Assembly (NCBI GenBank): GCA_963675945.1 | Contig: OY780932.1 | Location: 1,984,001-2,048,000, forward strand | Source: G963556115 sp963675945 | Lineage (GTDB): Bacteria; Planctomycetota; SZUA-567 | Length of the DNA: 64,000 bases | Direction: 5' to 3' | In this document: positions 24,529 to 33,680 of the stretch, piece by piece | Position numbering within the stretch: the first letter of the stretch is position 1 | How the letters are laid out: each line of letters begins with the position of its first letter | The notes under the pieces: model-generated | Told to the model about the DNA's origin: nothing | Seen by the model: the letters and a program-made list of their open reading frames with translations, nothing else | Database searches by the model: none | Made by a program: the position numbers and the translations under genes

Positions 24529-25118
24529 ATTTTTTGCGCATGCTCCAGAGCCTCTATAGCCGGGGTGTTTTTGATCGCGCAGGCAGTGTCGAGTGGGGTT
24601 ATGCCGTTATTATCCTGTATGTTGGTAGCTGCTCCCAGCGTCAGTAGTAGTTTGAGAATCAGCAGGTTGCTGGGGCGTTTGCTCGCTAGGTGCAGTGCAG
24701 TTGTGCCGTTGGCGGCTTGGTGATCGAGATTGCAGCCCATAGCCAGTAAGGCCTTGATGAGCAGGCAGTTCTGCAGGGTCGTGAGCGAAGAGTTGGTAAT
24801 CAGCAGCATTACTAGATTGTTGCCAGAACTGTCCCTGGAATTAATAATGTCAACCTCAAGAATGAGCGATATCTCCTCAAGCAGGTCTTGCGCTTGATTC
24901 AGGTAAGAGTTCTCCTCAAGCTTGTAGCTGTCGAGCTCGGGGAAGATAACATCGGCTTCGTAGACGATATCGGCAATTAGGGAGATTACAAGCCTATCGC
25001 TGAGGAGCAGCGGGTCAGAACTAGCATTAGTTGTGCCTGGAAGATTATCGGCTATGGCGGGATCTTCAAATGCTGTGTTGTACTTAAAAACCTTTGGTGA
25101 AGAATAATCAGCCTTCAT
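24525..25118 (-). CDS. Ankyrin-repeat protein
   Basis: A 197-residue protein. The N-terminal ~95 residues are not recognised. The C-terminal half has about three ankyrin repeats, seen in 'NGTTALHLASKRPSNLLILK', 'GAATNIQDNNGITPLDTA' and a weaker first copy near 'DSSGNNLVMLLI'. No signal peptide is seen, so it is probably cytoplasmic and protein-binding. AGGAGAGG before the ATG marks the start. It converges with the DUF2023 gene with a four-base overlap. Confidence 0.82.
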   Translation of the reverse strand: MKADYSSPKVFKYNTAFEDPAIADNLPGTTNASSDPLLLSDRLVISLIADIVYEADVIFPELDSYKLEENSYLNQAQDLLEEISLILEVDIINSRDSSGNNLVMLLITNSSLTTLQNCLLIKALLAMGCNLDHQAANGTTALHLASKRPSNLLILKLLLTLGAATNIQDNNGITPLDTACAIKNTPAIEALEHAQKI

Positions 25119-25392
25119 ATTACCTCTCCTGCATACTTAGAATAAGCCAAATGAATAATCTCGCCATAACAAATCTGTTGAAGGAATAAGTTTAGGATGA
25201 TGCATTGGAAAAAAAAGAGTTATGTTAGCATTACTCAGATGAATCAAACATATGCCATACCTTCAGGTGATTTCTAGTATAAAAAAATTTAGTGATATTA
25301 TCAATTAGGGGAAACCCTAATTTTTACGCATAAAACAATGTTAAGTGCATGAAAGTTAATTATTAAGCGTAAATGTCGCATTTTGTCTATGC

Positions 25393-26007
25393 TTAGAATG
25401 ATGAGTCTATAATCCCTTCGCGCAAGGCAAATTTGGTTAAACCGGAGATTGAGCTTACGCCGATTTTATTTTTGATGTGGGCGCGGTGTGCTTCTACTGT
25501 CTTCTCACTGATGTGCAGGGTTTTGGCAATCAATCTGGTCGTGTAGCCGCAGACAAGCAGTTTGAGTACCTCTTGTTCTCGGGGAGAGAGGCGCAGGAGG
25601 GCAGAACCGGGCTCGGCTTGTACTCCACGGCAGAGATTGCGTTCCCCTTGCAGAATAGCTTGGATACTGTCGCTGAGAATTGCCAAATCACTGTCTTTGG
25701 CAATAAAACCTGCGGCTCCGGCGGCAAGCGCGCAGGAAGCAGTCTCTGTGTCATTATAGGTGCTGAAGACGAGTATAGGAAGAGCAGGATAATTGGTCTT
25801 GATCCAGGTGATTGCTGCCATGCCGCCACCGAGCGGGAGCGAATAGTCTAGGAGCAGCAGGTCGGAGAGGGTGGAGTTGAGCAGGTATTTGAGGGTTGAG
25901 ATATCCTGGGCAGAGCCTATTATCTCTATGTTGGAGTTTACTTGAAAATAACTCTCCAGCAACTCGCAGAGCAACTTATTGTCATCGGCTATCAGTATCT
26001 TGGCCAT
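25393..26007 (-). CDS. NarL/FixJ-type response regulator
   Basis: A 204-residue regulator. The receiver domain has 'ILIADDNKLL' (acidic pair), 'LLLLDYSLPLGGG' with the phospho-acceptor Asp, and a Lys in 'GFIAKDSD'. The LuxR-type helix-turn-helix contains 'LSPREQEVLKLLVCGYTTR' and 'ISEKTVEAHRAHIKNKIGV'. It follows the histidine kinase gene by 22 bases on the same strand, so the two form a two-component pair. Target genes cannot be deduced. Confidence 0.94.
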   Translation of the reverse strand: MAKILIADDNKLLCELLESYFQVNSNIEIIGSAQDISTLKYLLNSTLSDLLLLDYSLPLGGGMAAITWIKTNYPALPILVFSTYNDTETASCALAAGAAGFIAKDSDLAILSDSIQAILQGERNLCRGVQAEPGSALLRLSPREQEVLKLLVCGYTTRLIAKTLHISEKTVEAHRAHIKNKIGVSSISGLTKFALREGIIDSSF

Positions 26008-26029
26008 CTCCGGCTCCTGTGCATATCGG

Positions 26030-27499
26030 TCATGGCTTTAACGAAATAGTAACGGTCGTGCCTTTGTTCGGCTCTGAATTCAGGAGGAAGTTGCCGCGTA
26101 GATGTAGGGTTTGCTGTTGGATGCTGAGTAGACCGAAGCTCTGTTGCGAGAGAGCTTGCGCTGAGTCCTGGAAAATGCCTCTACCCTGATCACTCACTGT
26201 TAGTTTGAGTAATCCTTCCTCCTGCTGCAGCTTGACGGTTGCCTGTTTTACCCCGGCGTGTTTGACAATATTCATTAATAATTCTCGTATGGTGCGGTAG
26301 AAGAAGATGCGCAGCTCTTCACTAGTGGGTTCGGCTGCGTCTTCCAACTCAAGGGTGAGGTTCAGGCCGTACTCGGTCTTGACATATTCTGCTACCCACT
26401 CCAGAGTCGGCAGTAGACCATTGACCTGTAGGCCGGGTGGATATAGCTGTTGGCTGAGGTTGCGGGTTTGGGTGAGAGCGGTGTCGAGGGTCTCGTTCAC
26501 CCGAGAGAGGCTGGGGGTTGCCGGGAGAAATTCTGCTAGCTGCATCCTGGCGATAGCCAGGGTTTGTCCTAGTGTGTCATGGATTATCTGCCCCAGTTCC
26601 TGGCGCTCGCAACTCTCGACCTGTCCCAGTTCGTACGCTAAACGGCGGAGCTCCTGATTGGCGCATTCGAGTTCTTCAGTACGGGTGTGCACGCGTTCTT
26701 CAAGCTCTTGATTGAGCGCTGCCAGTTGATGTTCGGCTTCTTTGCGCCGTGAGATATCCCGAGAAACCGAGGTGCTGAAAGCATATTGCGCGCTGACTAT
26801 CAATGAATTGCTGACCTCCAGCGGAAAGATATGCCCGTCCTTATGCTGTGCAGGCATCTCGACAATGCCGCCGTCCAAAACGGTCTGGGCGGTGGGATTG
26901 GTGGTGAGCTCTCTGACCGTCTGTTCAATCATCTCCTGATGCGCCTGGCGGTACTCCTCAGGCAGGAGCATGGTTACGTTGCGCCCTAGCACTTCTTCTG
27001 CCGCATAACCGTAGATCCTCTCAGCTCCTTTGTTCCAGAAGGTGATGTTACCCCAGGCGTCGACAGTCATGATTGCATCAAGGGTGGCATCGGTCAGCAA
27101 CTGGAGCCGCTCAATCTCTTGCTGCAACTCTGCTTCGGCCTCGGACTCGGCCTTGGGGGAGAGAATCACCAGCGGGTAATGCGCTCTACCAGACATCGGT
27201 GTTATTGTGATACTGAGTTCGATCTGCTCTTCGTGAGTAGAGAGGAGGCGAATATCTGTAGCAACCTGATTTGGCGTCTGTAACTGGCGGATCCAGACAT
27301 TTTTAAGTGCTTGGAGTTCATTCTCTTGGGGGGTGACGGCGGAGAAGTCGATCAGGTCACAGAAACTAGTGCCGATCAACGCGGTTCTATCCAACTGTAG
27401 TAGGTTGATAGCACTCGGGTTGACCTCGCAGATGGTGGCGTCACGGCTGTCAAGGGTGATGAGTGCCGGGATATTGCTGTCTGCGCGCTGGATGTTCAT
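26030..27499 (-). CDS. PAS-domain sensor histidine kinase (HisKA_3 class)
   Basis: A 489-residue soluble kinase. A PAS-like N-terminus ('DSRDATICEVNPSAINLL') is followed by a clear second PAS domain ('ATLDAIMTVDAWGNITFWN') and a coiled coil around 'LAALNQELEERVHTRTEELE'. The HisKA_3 phospho-acceptor is in 'LGQIIHDTLGQTLA', and the HATPase has the N box 'LLMNIVKHAG' and 'SDQGRGI'. No membrane segments are seen, so the signal is cytoplasmic. It is co-directional with and adjacent to its NarL-type regulator. Confidence 0.93.
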   Translation of the reverse strand: MNIQRADSNIPALITLDSRDATICEVNPSAINLLQLDRTALIGTSFCDLIDFSAVTPQENELQALKNVWIRQLQTPNQVATDIRLLSTHEEQIELSITITPMSGRAHYPLVILSPKAESEAEAELQQEIERLQLLTDATLDAIMTVDAWGNITFWNKGAERIYGYAAEEVLGRNVTMLLPEEYRQAHQEMIEQTVRELTTNPTAQTVLDGGIVEMPAQHKDGHIFPLEVSNSLIVSAQYAFSTSVSRDISRRKEAEHQLAALNQELEERVHTRTEELECANQELRRLAYELGQVESCERQELGQIIHDTLGQTLAIARMQLAEFLPATPSLSRVNETLDTALTQTRNLSQQLYPPGLQVNGLLPTLEWVAEYVKTEYGLNLTLELEDAAEPTSEELRIFFYRTIRELLMNIVKHAGVKQATVKLQQEEGLLKLTVSDQGRGIFQDSAQALSQQSFGLLSIQQQTLHLRGNFLLNSEPNKGTTVTISLKP

Positions 27500-27772
27500 G
27501 GTTTATCTGCCTCAGGTTTTGGTATATTATGGTATAGCGTTTTTATTAACAGTAAAAATGTATTGATAAGTATTATACGATTAATTTTGCTGAATTCAAT
27601 CGCATGCTGACATATTTGCAGCGATTGCTCTGACGGCAGTACTGGGTAGCGTAGCCGTGGGTGGGTGGGGATCTGTCGTTGCTGGTGTGATTAGAAGATC
27701 TTACCGGAGCATTGGCTGCAGCGGTAACTGTAGTATAAAGTATATTTCACGTAGCAGCATGCGGCTACCGAT

Positions 27773-29791
27773 TTATTCCCGGCTATAAACGGTATGACCG
27801 GCCAGCAGGGTCTGGCGAATCCTGGCTTTGCCGATTGCTTGATCAGCAGTAGTGTCCAGGATCAGTAGATCTGCAAGCATCCCCGGGGCGAGAGCGCCGC
27901 GGAGTTGTTCTTCGTGCACGGTGTAGGCGGCGTGGGTGGTATAGCCGGCGACGGCCTGTTCCAGGCTGAGATTACTTGGGGGCAGAGTTGGGGTCCAGGG
28001 ATTGCGGTTTACCGCCCGTTCTATACCTTTGATACAGTCGGCGGGGACGATCGGCCAGTCGCTGCCGAAGGTGAGGATCGCCTGCCGCTCCAGCAGGCTG
28101 CGCCAGGCGAAGGCGGTACTCCAGGCGGCCTCAGGGATCTTTTTATGCCAGAGTTGAACCGGTGGGCGTTCGTGCAGCGGCTGCATGGAGGCGATTACTC
28201 CCAGCCGGGCAAAACGCGGCAGATCCGCCGGTTTACAGATTTCAATATGCTCTATACGGTGGCGAATACGGTGCCCGCGTCGGCGGTCGAGTTCATGATT
28301 CTCTCTTCTGGCGGCAGCCACAGCATCAAGGAGCAGCGATACCGACTCGTCACCGATACAGTGTGCCGCTACCTGCAGGCCGGCACTATCCGCCAGACAG
28401 ACCACCTCCCTGAGGGTATCCGGGGTGAAGGCGGGGATGGAAGGGAGCGGGGCTTGATCGGAGCGGTAGGCGGTATCCTTTTCCACAACTCCATCAAGGA
28501 ATAGCTTGATGGTCTGGCACTCTACCAGCCCGTCTTGTGGGAGCAGGCTGTCCCCGGCTGCGGCTTGAACCGCTTTACGTCTCTGGTGGTGGCCATGGGC
28601 GTGGACAGCATGCAGATGCCGGGAGAGGTCGCGGATGATGTTGCCGAATATGGAATCGTCTCCCTCAAGCGAGATATGTTGCTGACGCGGGTGGGAGGCG
28701 GCCTCAAGCATGTCCAGCAGTCGGCCATGCAGCTGCGAATACGGAATTTTACCGGCTCTGGCGCTATGCAGCAGGTCGCGCACCTCAGCTGCGAGTCTGA
28801 TATCACTGAGCATGTTGGCGTCGGGTACAACCGAGATAGAGGTATGGACGCGCAGGTTGAGCTTGTGTTTATGCTCCAGTTCAAGGAGTAGAATGAGGGT
28901 CTCTAAATCCTCTTCGGGGAGTGCCAGGCCCATATTGTGGATGGTGGTAATACCGTTTTTATGCATCTTTTCGGCGATCCGGCAGATACTGTGGAGTTTC
29001 TGCTCCGGGGTGAGCGGATACTTGCTGCGTAGACTCCCTTCTACCAGGAAATAGGCTTCAGGCTCACGTAGTTCGCCACCGGGCCGGTTGTCTGAACCCA
29101 GAGTTATGCTCTCGGTCATCTCCAGAACTTCCAGTAACGGCGGCCAAGGGGGCATCTCGGTAAACATCTCTGCTTCTTGCAGTGCTCGGGTATTGGCCCA
29201 GCCGGTATGCAGGTCGTGGGCATAGACAAAGAGCGGTTTGTCCGTGAGGATAGTGTCCAGCAGTTTGCGGGCGCTGGCGGCTGGGAGTAGCGCTGGAGTT
29301 AGGTATGCAAGTCCATAGGCGTGAATGACGGCGAGTGTGGGATTGTCCCGCGTGAAGGCCTGGATCCGCGCGGTAAGCTCCTGAAGGGTGGTGCAACCTT
29401 CAAGATCACAGCCGTAGACGCGCTCCGCACCGACGAGAAGATGGAGGTGGCTATCGGTAAAGGCCGGAAGGACGGTGTGCCCTTGCGCATCAATAAGCTG
29501 TGTGGTTTGGCTGCGGGCAGGAGCAGATTCAGAATGCCGGTCGATGGTCAGAATACGACCATTGGCGATAGCAATATCTACCGGTTCGGGGCGGGAGAGA
29601 ATCCGGGCGTTTTGGATCAGGGTAGCTATGCCTTCTTCGGACTCAGGCGGGGAGGGGAGCTTGGTAAGCGGGGTGGTGTCTTCCCGGGGCAGGTTGTCCC
29701 GGCGTAATTCCTGTTTGAGACCGAGTCTGCCTGATAACTTCTGGTATAATTTTGTGCGTAGGGTTGCGTGTGAGCGGAGTGCGTGTTTCAT
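27773..29791 (-). CDS. Amidohydrolase family protein (YtcJ-like)
   Basis: A 672-residue amidohydrolase_3 family enzyme, longer than the usual ~550 because of a 50-residue N-terminal extension and a long insert. The metal-site motifs are present: 'FTDSHLHLL', 'AAHCIGDESV', 'RIEHIEI' and 'FGSDWPIVP'. The family hydrolyses amide or N-formyl-type bonds in metal-dependent fashion; the substrate is unknown. No signal peptide is seen. A good minus-strand promoter lies 125 bases upstream. Confidence 0.88.
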   Translation of the reverse strand: MKHALRSHATLRTKLYQKLSGRLGLKQELRRDNLPREDTTPLTKLPSPPESEEGIATLIQNARILSRPEPVDIAIANGRILTIDRHSESAPARSQTTQLIDAQGHTVLPAFTDSHLHLLVGAERVYGCDLEGCTTLQELTARIQAFTRDNPTLAVIHAYGLAYLTPALLPAASARKLLDTILTDKPLFVYAHDLHTGWANTRALQEAEMFTEMPPWPPLLEVLEMTESITLGSDNRPGGELREPEAYFLVEGSLRSKYPLTPEQKLHSICRIAEKMHKNGITTIHNMGLALPEEDLETLILLLELEHKHKLNLRVHTSISVVPDANMLSDIRLAAEVRDLLHSARAGKIPYSQLHGRLLDMLEAASHPRQQHISLEGDDSIFGNIIRDLSRHLHAVHAHGHHQRRKAVQAAAGDSLLPQDGLVECQTIKLFLDGVVEKDTAYRSDQAPLPSIPAFTPDTLREVVCLADSAGLQVAAHCIGDESVSLLLDAVAAARRENHELDRRRGHRIRHRIEHIEICKPADLPRFARLGVIASMQPLHERPPVQLWHKKIPEAAWSTAFAWRSLLERQAILTFGSDWPIVPADCIKGIERAVNRNPWTPTLPPSNLSLEQAVAGYTTHAAYTVHEEQLRGALAPGMLADLLILDTTADQAIGKARIRQTLLAGHTVYSRE

Positions 29792-29916
29792 TTTAGCCTC
29801 TTTCTCTTTTTAGGTATTTTTGCGTAGATTCCGGGTGAGCTCCTGATAATTAGGGTTTATGCCGTGGTACTTATGCTGAATCGTCGGTGCGAGGGCTCTC
29901 TTGCTTATTGATTTTT

Positions 29917-29945
29917 ATACTACAGGGGGGAGTATTTTTTGTCAA
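29917..29945 (-). promoter_or_regulatory. Sigma-70-like promoter for the amidohydrolase gene
   Basis: On the minus strand, TTGACA (29945-29940), a 17-base spacer and TAGTAT (29922-29917) point at the amidohydrolase start. Confidence 0.6.
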
Positions 29946-30366
29946 GCAATTCGTCAGGCTTATTTGTCTTCTGTTGAATTCAGGTATAATAAGGGGATTT
30001 AACTTGCACCTGAAGACGGCGAGCAGGTTGGCAGGTTGTGCTTGGAGGGTGGCAGGTGCGTGCAGATTATTGGGTAGTTTAGGGTGTTGAGAAGTTTTTC
30101 GTGGAAGTGGGGTTTTACTTTGAAAAAAACATATGGTTTTTTTATAATGCGGTTGGGGTTGAAGAGTGGATTAACATATTATCGTTCTTGTCTTTAGTGA
30201 TATTGGGCGGGATAGCTGGTACTACCGGCGTGGGTTTTTTGCGCTGCTCGGGAGTGGTAGGTTGGTAGCCGTATGCTGGGCAGAGGAAGGAGTAAGCAAT
30301 AAAGTTAATTTGGGTTTGGCAGTTCTGGAACTTGGCCGGTAATTATGTAAAAATCTGGAGAAATCT
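29946..30366. other. Gene-free spacer
   Basis: About 420 bases without a supported gene. It contains G/T-rich text and a TATAAT at about 29985 on the plus strand without a good -35. Nothing else is recognised. Confidence 0.5.
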
Positions 30367-31296
30367 ATGAACGGAAAGTATCTTGTGGTCTTTGAAGACA
30401 GTCGTTCCCGCGGTTCTCGGCGCTGGGTGTACTGCGTCGAGCTGGTGCAGGAGGGGACACATATAACCGGTAGTACGGCGGTGGATGGCAAAGAGTTTGT
30501 CATTGAGGCGATGCTACACCGACAGGAGCATATCTCTGGAATCATCTTCGCGGCAGAGCGGGGCGAGGACTGGATGTATGGGGTATTTCTGCATAAGTTG
30601 GAGGATGAGGTCTGGGAGGGGATCTGTTCGCTCTATGCGGGAAGGGACTTTGGTTTTACTATTGAGCGGATCTCGCTGGTTAGATCCTTGGATTTGAGTT
30701 TGGAACCCCCGAGTGAGCGGGAGGTACAGGAGTTGCGTTGGATCATTGACGCGCAGATCGGCCGGGGGTATGTCGAGGTTGAACAGCTCAGGGATCCTTT
30801 ACGTTTAATTTATGCCGGGAAGTTTTATGATACTGTGGTCGGGGTCGGTATGGGTAAGCTTATTCCAGTTTGTGCGCTACTGGAGCGGCTGCAGCTTGAA
30901 GATTCGGCTGCAATATGCCAATTGGAACAATTGGGGCGGATCGGACTGATTGAGACCGTGGCTACTGCGCCGGGGTATGAGGGCTTTGGCATTGGTTGTC
31001 AGTTGACAACCAAATTAATAATAGAGTTAGAGGCGCGGGGTGCGGGATTTTTTGTGGTCATTGCCTGGAAATCTCCGGATAGGGGGGTGCATATCGGGGG
31101 GATTCTGGACAGGCTGGGCTTCAGCGCGGTTGCCGAGGTACCGGAGTTCTGGCGTGAGGACAGTCTGGCGCGGAATACCGGTTGCTCGTACTGTGGGAGT
31201 CCGCCTTGTACCTGTACTGCCGCAATCTACTCCCGCTCGGTAGCTGGCTCTACTCTTGCGACGCCGCTGTTACTCAAGACTTTGCATTATCTCTGA
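30367..31296 (+). CDS. GNAT acetyltransferase with N-terminal extension and Cys cluster
   Basis: A 309-residue protein. The N-terminal ~115 residues form an unrecognised beta-rich domain ('YLVVFEDSRSRGSRRWVYCV'). The C-terminal half is GNAT-like: 'LIETVATAPGYEGFGIGCQL' resembles the acetyl-CoA loop, followed by 'LDRLGFSAVAEVPEFW'. Near the C-terminus 'CSYCGSPPCTC' gives four closely spaced cysteines likely to bind zinc, a feature I recall in some clostridial GNAT proteins. GGAG before the ATG supports the start. The substrate is unknown. Confidence 0.7.
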   Translation: MNGKYLVVFEDSRSRGSRRWVYCVELVQEGTHITGSTAVDGKEFVIEAMLHRQEHISGIIFAAERGEDWMYGVFLHKLEDEVWEGICSLYAGRDFGFTIERISLVRSLDLSLEPPSEREVQELRWIIDAQIGRGYVEVEQLRDPLRLIYAGKFYDTVVGVGMGKLIPVCALLERLQLEDSAAICQLEQLGRIGLIETVATAPGYEGFGIGCQLTTKLIIELEARGAGFFVVIAWKSPDRGVHIGGILDRLGFSAVAEVPEFWREDSLARNTGCSYCGSPPCTCTAAIYSRSVAGSTLATPLLLKTLHYL

Positions 31297-31593
31297 GTCG
31301 ATACCCTGTCTGGCGCCGCGCGGGATGTATGTGCCGTTGGCGGCGATTATGCTCCGTGAAGCCGGGGATAATTATATCTATGTTATGCGGGAGGGGTGGG
31401 ACTCCGGGAAGTAGCAAGCCGGTTTATTCGACCATGGTACAGGCCTTGAGTTGCTGGGAAAGGGGAGTAGTTGAGGGAGCGCATTTTGCGTGGTAGTAAT
31501 GGTTGCATTCCAAGCAGATATGGGTAAAATGCTGGTATTTGATATTGCTGTTGGCTCGGCAGAAACGGTTATTTGCACAGAAAGAGGGAATAT

Positions 31594-32073
31594 ATGGCGG
31601 CAATCAGGACTTTTGGTAGAATCATGCTTAGTTTAGGGGTATTTCTTCTCTTGGCTGAACTGGCCTATGCCTTGATGCCGCCTTATGTCTATAAGGAAGC
31701 GATTGAGAATTCTCCGATCAAGGCTGTAGCGTTGGTCAAAGGCGTGACCGTGATCGAAAAGACAAAGTTCTATATCGAAAAGAAGGTTGAATTTGAGCTG
31801 GTCGAGTCGTACGGTCTGGTCAAGCCCGCCAAGAAATTTTACGGTTACTGTAAGAGCGCTACCGCTGAACCGCTTGTCGGAGGGACGATATATTATTATC
31901 CTGTGGTCGGTGAAGAGGTATTTGTAACCCTTGATAGTGTGTCCAGGGGTGATGATTCGGGATTGATTACCAGTTATACGCTTTTAGATGAGGATTTACG
32001 GGCGGTATTGAAGACACTCGGCTTGGCTGGTCTGGAACCGGGGATTGGGCAGGTGGCGCCGAAGCTGGATTGA
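31594..32073 (+). CDS. Secreted protein of unknown function
   Basis: A 159-residue protein with a classic signal peptide ('IMLSLGVFLLLAELAYA') and an otherwise hydrophilic mature part of mixed alpha/beta character, containing one Cys ('FYGYCKS'). I do not recognise the family. AGAGGGA upstream of the ATG at 31594 favours this start over a frame beginning at 31573. A clear hairpin follows. It is convergent with the flgM/fliA-type pair. Confidence 0.7.
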   Translation: MAAIRTFGRIMLSLGVFLLLAELAYALMPPYVYKEAIENSPIKAVALVKGVTVIEKTKFYIEKKVEFELVESYGLVKPAKKFYGYCKSATAEPLVGGTIYYYPVVGEEVFVTLDSVSRGDDSGLITSYTLLDEDLRAVLKTLGLAGLEPGIGQVAPKLD

Positions 32074-32114
32074 CCTAGAGGTTGAGTTGAGGTTGAAGTT
32101 TTATGGTTCTAGTA

Positions 32115-32146
32115 ATATATCCTGCTCGGTAGAGAGCAGGATATAT
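32115..32146. terminator. Hairpin between the secreted protein and the flgM-like gene
   Basis: A 13-bp perfect stem ATATATCCTGCTC / GAGCAGGATATAT with loop GGTAGA lies between convergent genes. No strong T-tract is present, but the AT ends could act on both strands. Confidence 0.6.
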
Positions 32147-32181
32147 CGTAAATAGTGGCTATGGATAAATAGGGGGCAGAC

Positions 32182-32457
32182 TTAGAGATTACGCAGCGCG
32201 TCATCTATAGCCCGATCCAGAGCGGTATCGAGATTGGCGGCAGTTACATATGTGCCGTTATTCAACTTCTCCCGCACCTGCATAATCTTTTCCTGGCGGA
32301 GTTGCTCGGCACCACGGATTGTCATTACATCATTGGAGATCTTTACGGAATCGGCCTGGCGCAGAGGGCTGTTTTGCTGGAACTCATAGAGCTTGCGCAC
32401 CTTGCGTGCCGGGGCATTACCCATCATACCGTTGATTGCTGAGACATTATTATCCAT
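32182..32457 (-). CDS. FlgM-like anti-sigma factor
   Basis: A 91-residue protein with the FlgM pattern: a disordered N-terminus, then 'ADSVKISNDVM', then 'RQEKIMQVREKLNNGTYV' and a C-terminal amphipathic helix pair. FlgM binds the flagellar sigma factor. Here the gene lies directly after a FliA-type sigma gene on the same strand (156-base gap), which strengthens the call. AAGGAG precedes the ATG. Confidence 0.75.
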   Translation of the reverse strand: MDNNVSAINGMMGNAPARKVRKLYEFQQNSPLRQADSVKISNDVMTIRGAEQLRQEKIMQVREKLNNGTYVTAANLDTALDRAIDDALRNL

Positions 32458-32613
32458 TTCTTGCTAACTCCTTATTTCGGTTTAATAACCGTGTTCAAGT
32501 AGACCCAGAGTAAACCTTATTACAGTATACAGCTTTGCCAAGCGCTATGCAACAAATAAATCCGGGCAAAGTTGAAGATGCCGCCTTTATTTACGGCTAA
32601 CTTAATATTATCC

Positions 32614-33360
32614 TTAGAGATAAATCCCCTTTTTCTCTAGTTTTTTACGTATTTTATTGGTCATGGCGGTATGTATCTGGCAGACGCGGCTCTCAGATAC
32701 ATTCATAACCCTGCCGATTTCCTTCAACGTGAGCTCTTCTTGATAATACAGTACTACCATGAGCTGCTCCTTCTCATCAAGTAGATCGTAGATAAGATCG
32801 ACAACCTCTGAGGTCTCGAGTTCGTAACCGGGCTGGTTGCTCTTCTTCTTATTGGCAAGAACATCGGCAAATGAATGATTGTCGGTATCGGAGGAGTCAT
32901 TGATTCTGATCATGCGCGAAGCTTGTTCGCCGATCTCTGCGTCCCAGAATTCATTCATGGACAACCCAGCTTTCTTAGCAATAGTTTCAGAGCTAAGCTC
33001 GCCCCCAGTACTTCGTATCTCCTGTTCGGCCTTGTTGATCCGGGTGACTCTGTCCCGGGTGACTCGCCCGAGTGTGTCGTGGTTGCGTAATTCGTCTATT
33101 ATCGCACCGCGGATGCGCGTCAGCGCATAGGTGGTGAATTTGGCTTCGCGGGTGGCATCATAACGCTTGATGGCAGAGAGCAGACCCATACAGCCGGCAG
33201 AATAGAGATCCTCCCTGTCGACATAGGCTGGTACATTGACCGACATGCGCCCTACCGTGACCTTGACCATCGGCAGGTAGGCTGTAACCAGTTCTTCATA
33301 AGCCCCGTTATCGCCATCCTTGTAGCGTTCCCAAAGTTCGGCGTTGTCGTCATCGGTCAT
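32614..33360 (-). CDS. FliA/WhiG-family sigma factor
   Basis: A 248-residue sigma-28-class factor with regions 2, 3 and 4 in order: 'DREDLYSAGCMGLLSAIKRY' and 'KFTTYALTRIRGAIIDELR' (region 2), a central region 3, and 'LTLKEIGRVMNVSESRVCQIH' (region 4 helix-turn-helix). The length is normal for FliA. No flagellar structural gene is nearby, so the regulon may be flagellar genes elsewhere or a non-flagellar set. AGGA precedes the ATG at correct spacing. Confidence 0.92.
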   Translation of the reverse strand: MTDDDNAELWERYKDGDNGAYEELVTAYLPMVKVTVGRMSVNVPAYVDREDLYSAGCMGLLSAIKRYDATREAKFTTYALTRIRGAIIDELRNHDTLGRVTRDRVTRINKAEQEIRSTGGELSSETIAKKAGLSMNEFWDAEIGEQASRMIRINDSSDTDNHSFADVLANKKKSNQPGYELETSEVVDLIYDLLDEKEQLMVVLYYQEELTLKEIGRVMNVSESRVCQIHTAMTNKIRKKLEKKGIYL

Positions 33361-33630
33361 GGTAATTCCTGTTATCTATATATCATCGCAGTTATAAATA
33401 TATAACCGCTATATAAATCGGTAGCGTATTCAAACGAATTATGAGAAAAAGATATTCATATTCTCTTAGCTGTAACTCGGTTCGCTAGAATATATCGAAA
33501 AGATTCCAATTTAGATATAACTAAATTACTGTTGATCTGGACTTTGATTTAAAAAAATTGGCACTTTCCGGTTATTGCTGAGTACATGTCACTTTGATTA
33601 TAACATTTTTTTAGGTTTAATTCGAGAAAA
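33361..33630. other. AT-rich spacer upstream of the sigma factor gene
   Basis: No gene is seen. It should contain the promoter of the sigma factor gene. The right edge joins the terminator of the PEP-CTERM gene. Confidence 0.5.
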
Positions 33631-33658
33631 AAAACTCTCAAGTTGACTTGAGAGTTTT
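33622..33658 (-). terminator. Intrinsic terminator of the PEP-CTERM gene
   Basis: AAAACTCTCAAG / CTTGAGAGTTTT is a perfect 12-bp stem with a four-base loop, followed on the minus strand by a run of eight T in all. It lies 22 bases after the stop codon. Confidence 0.88.
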
Positions 33659-33680
33659 GAGAAAGTGAACGTCTCGGGCA

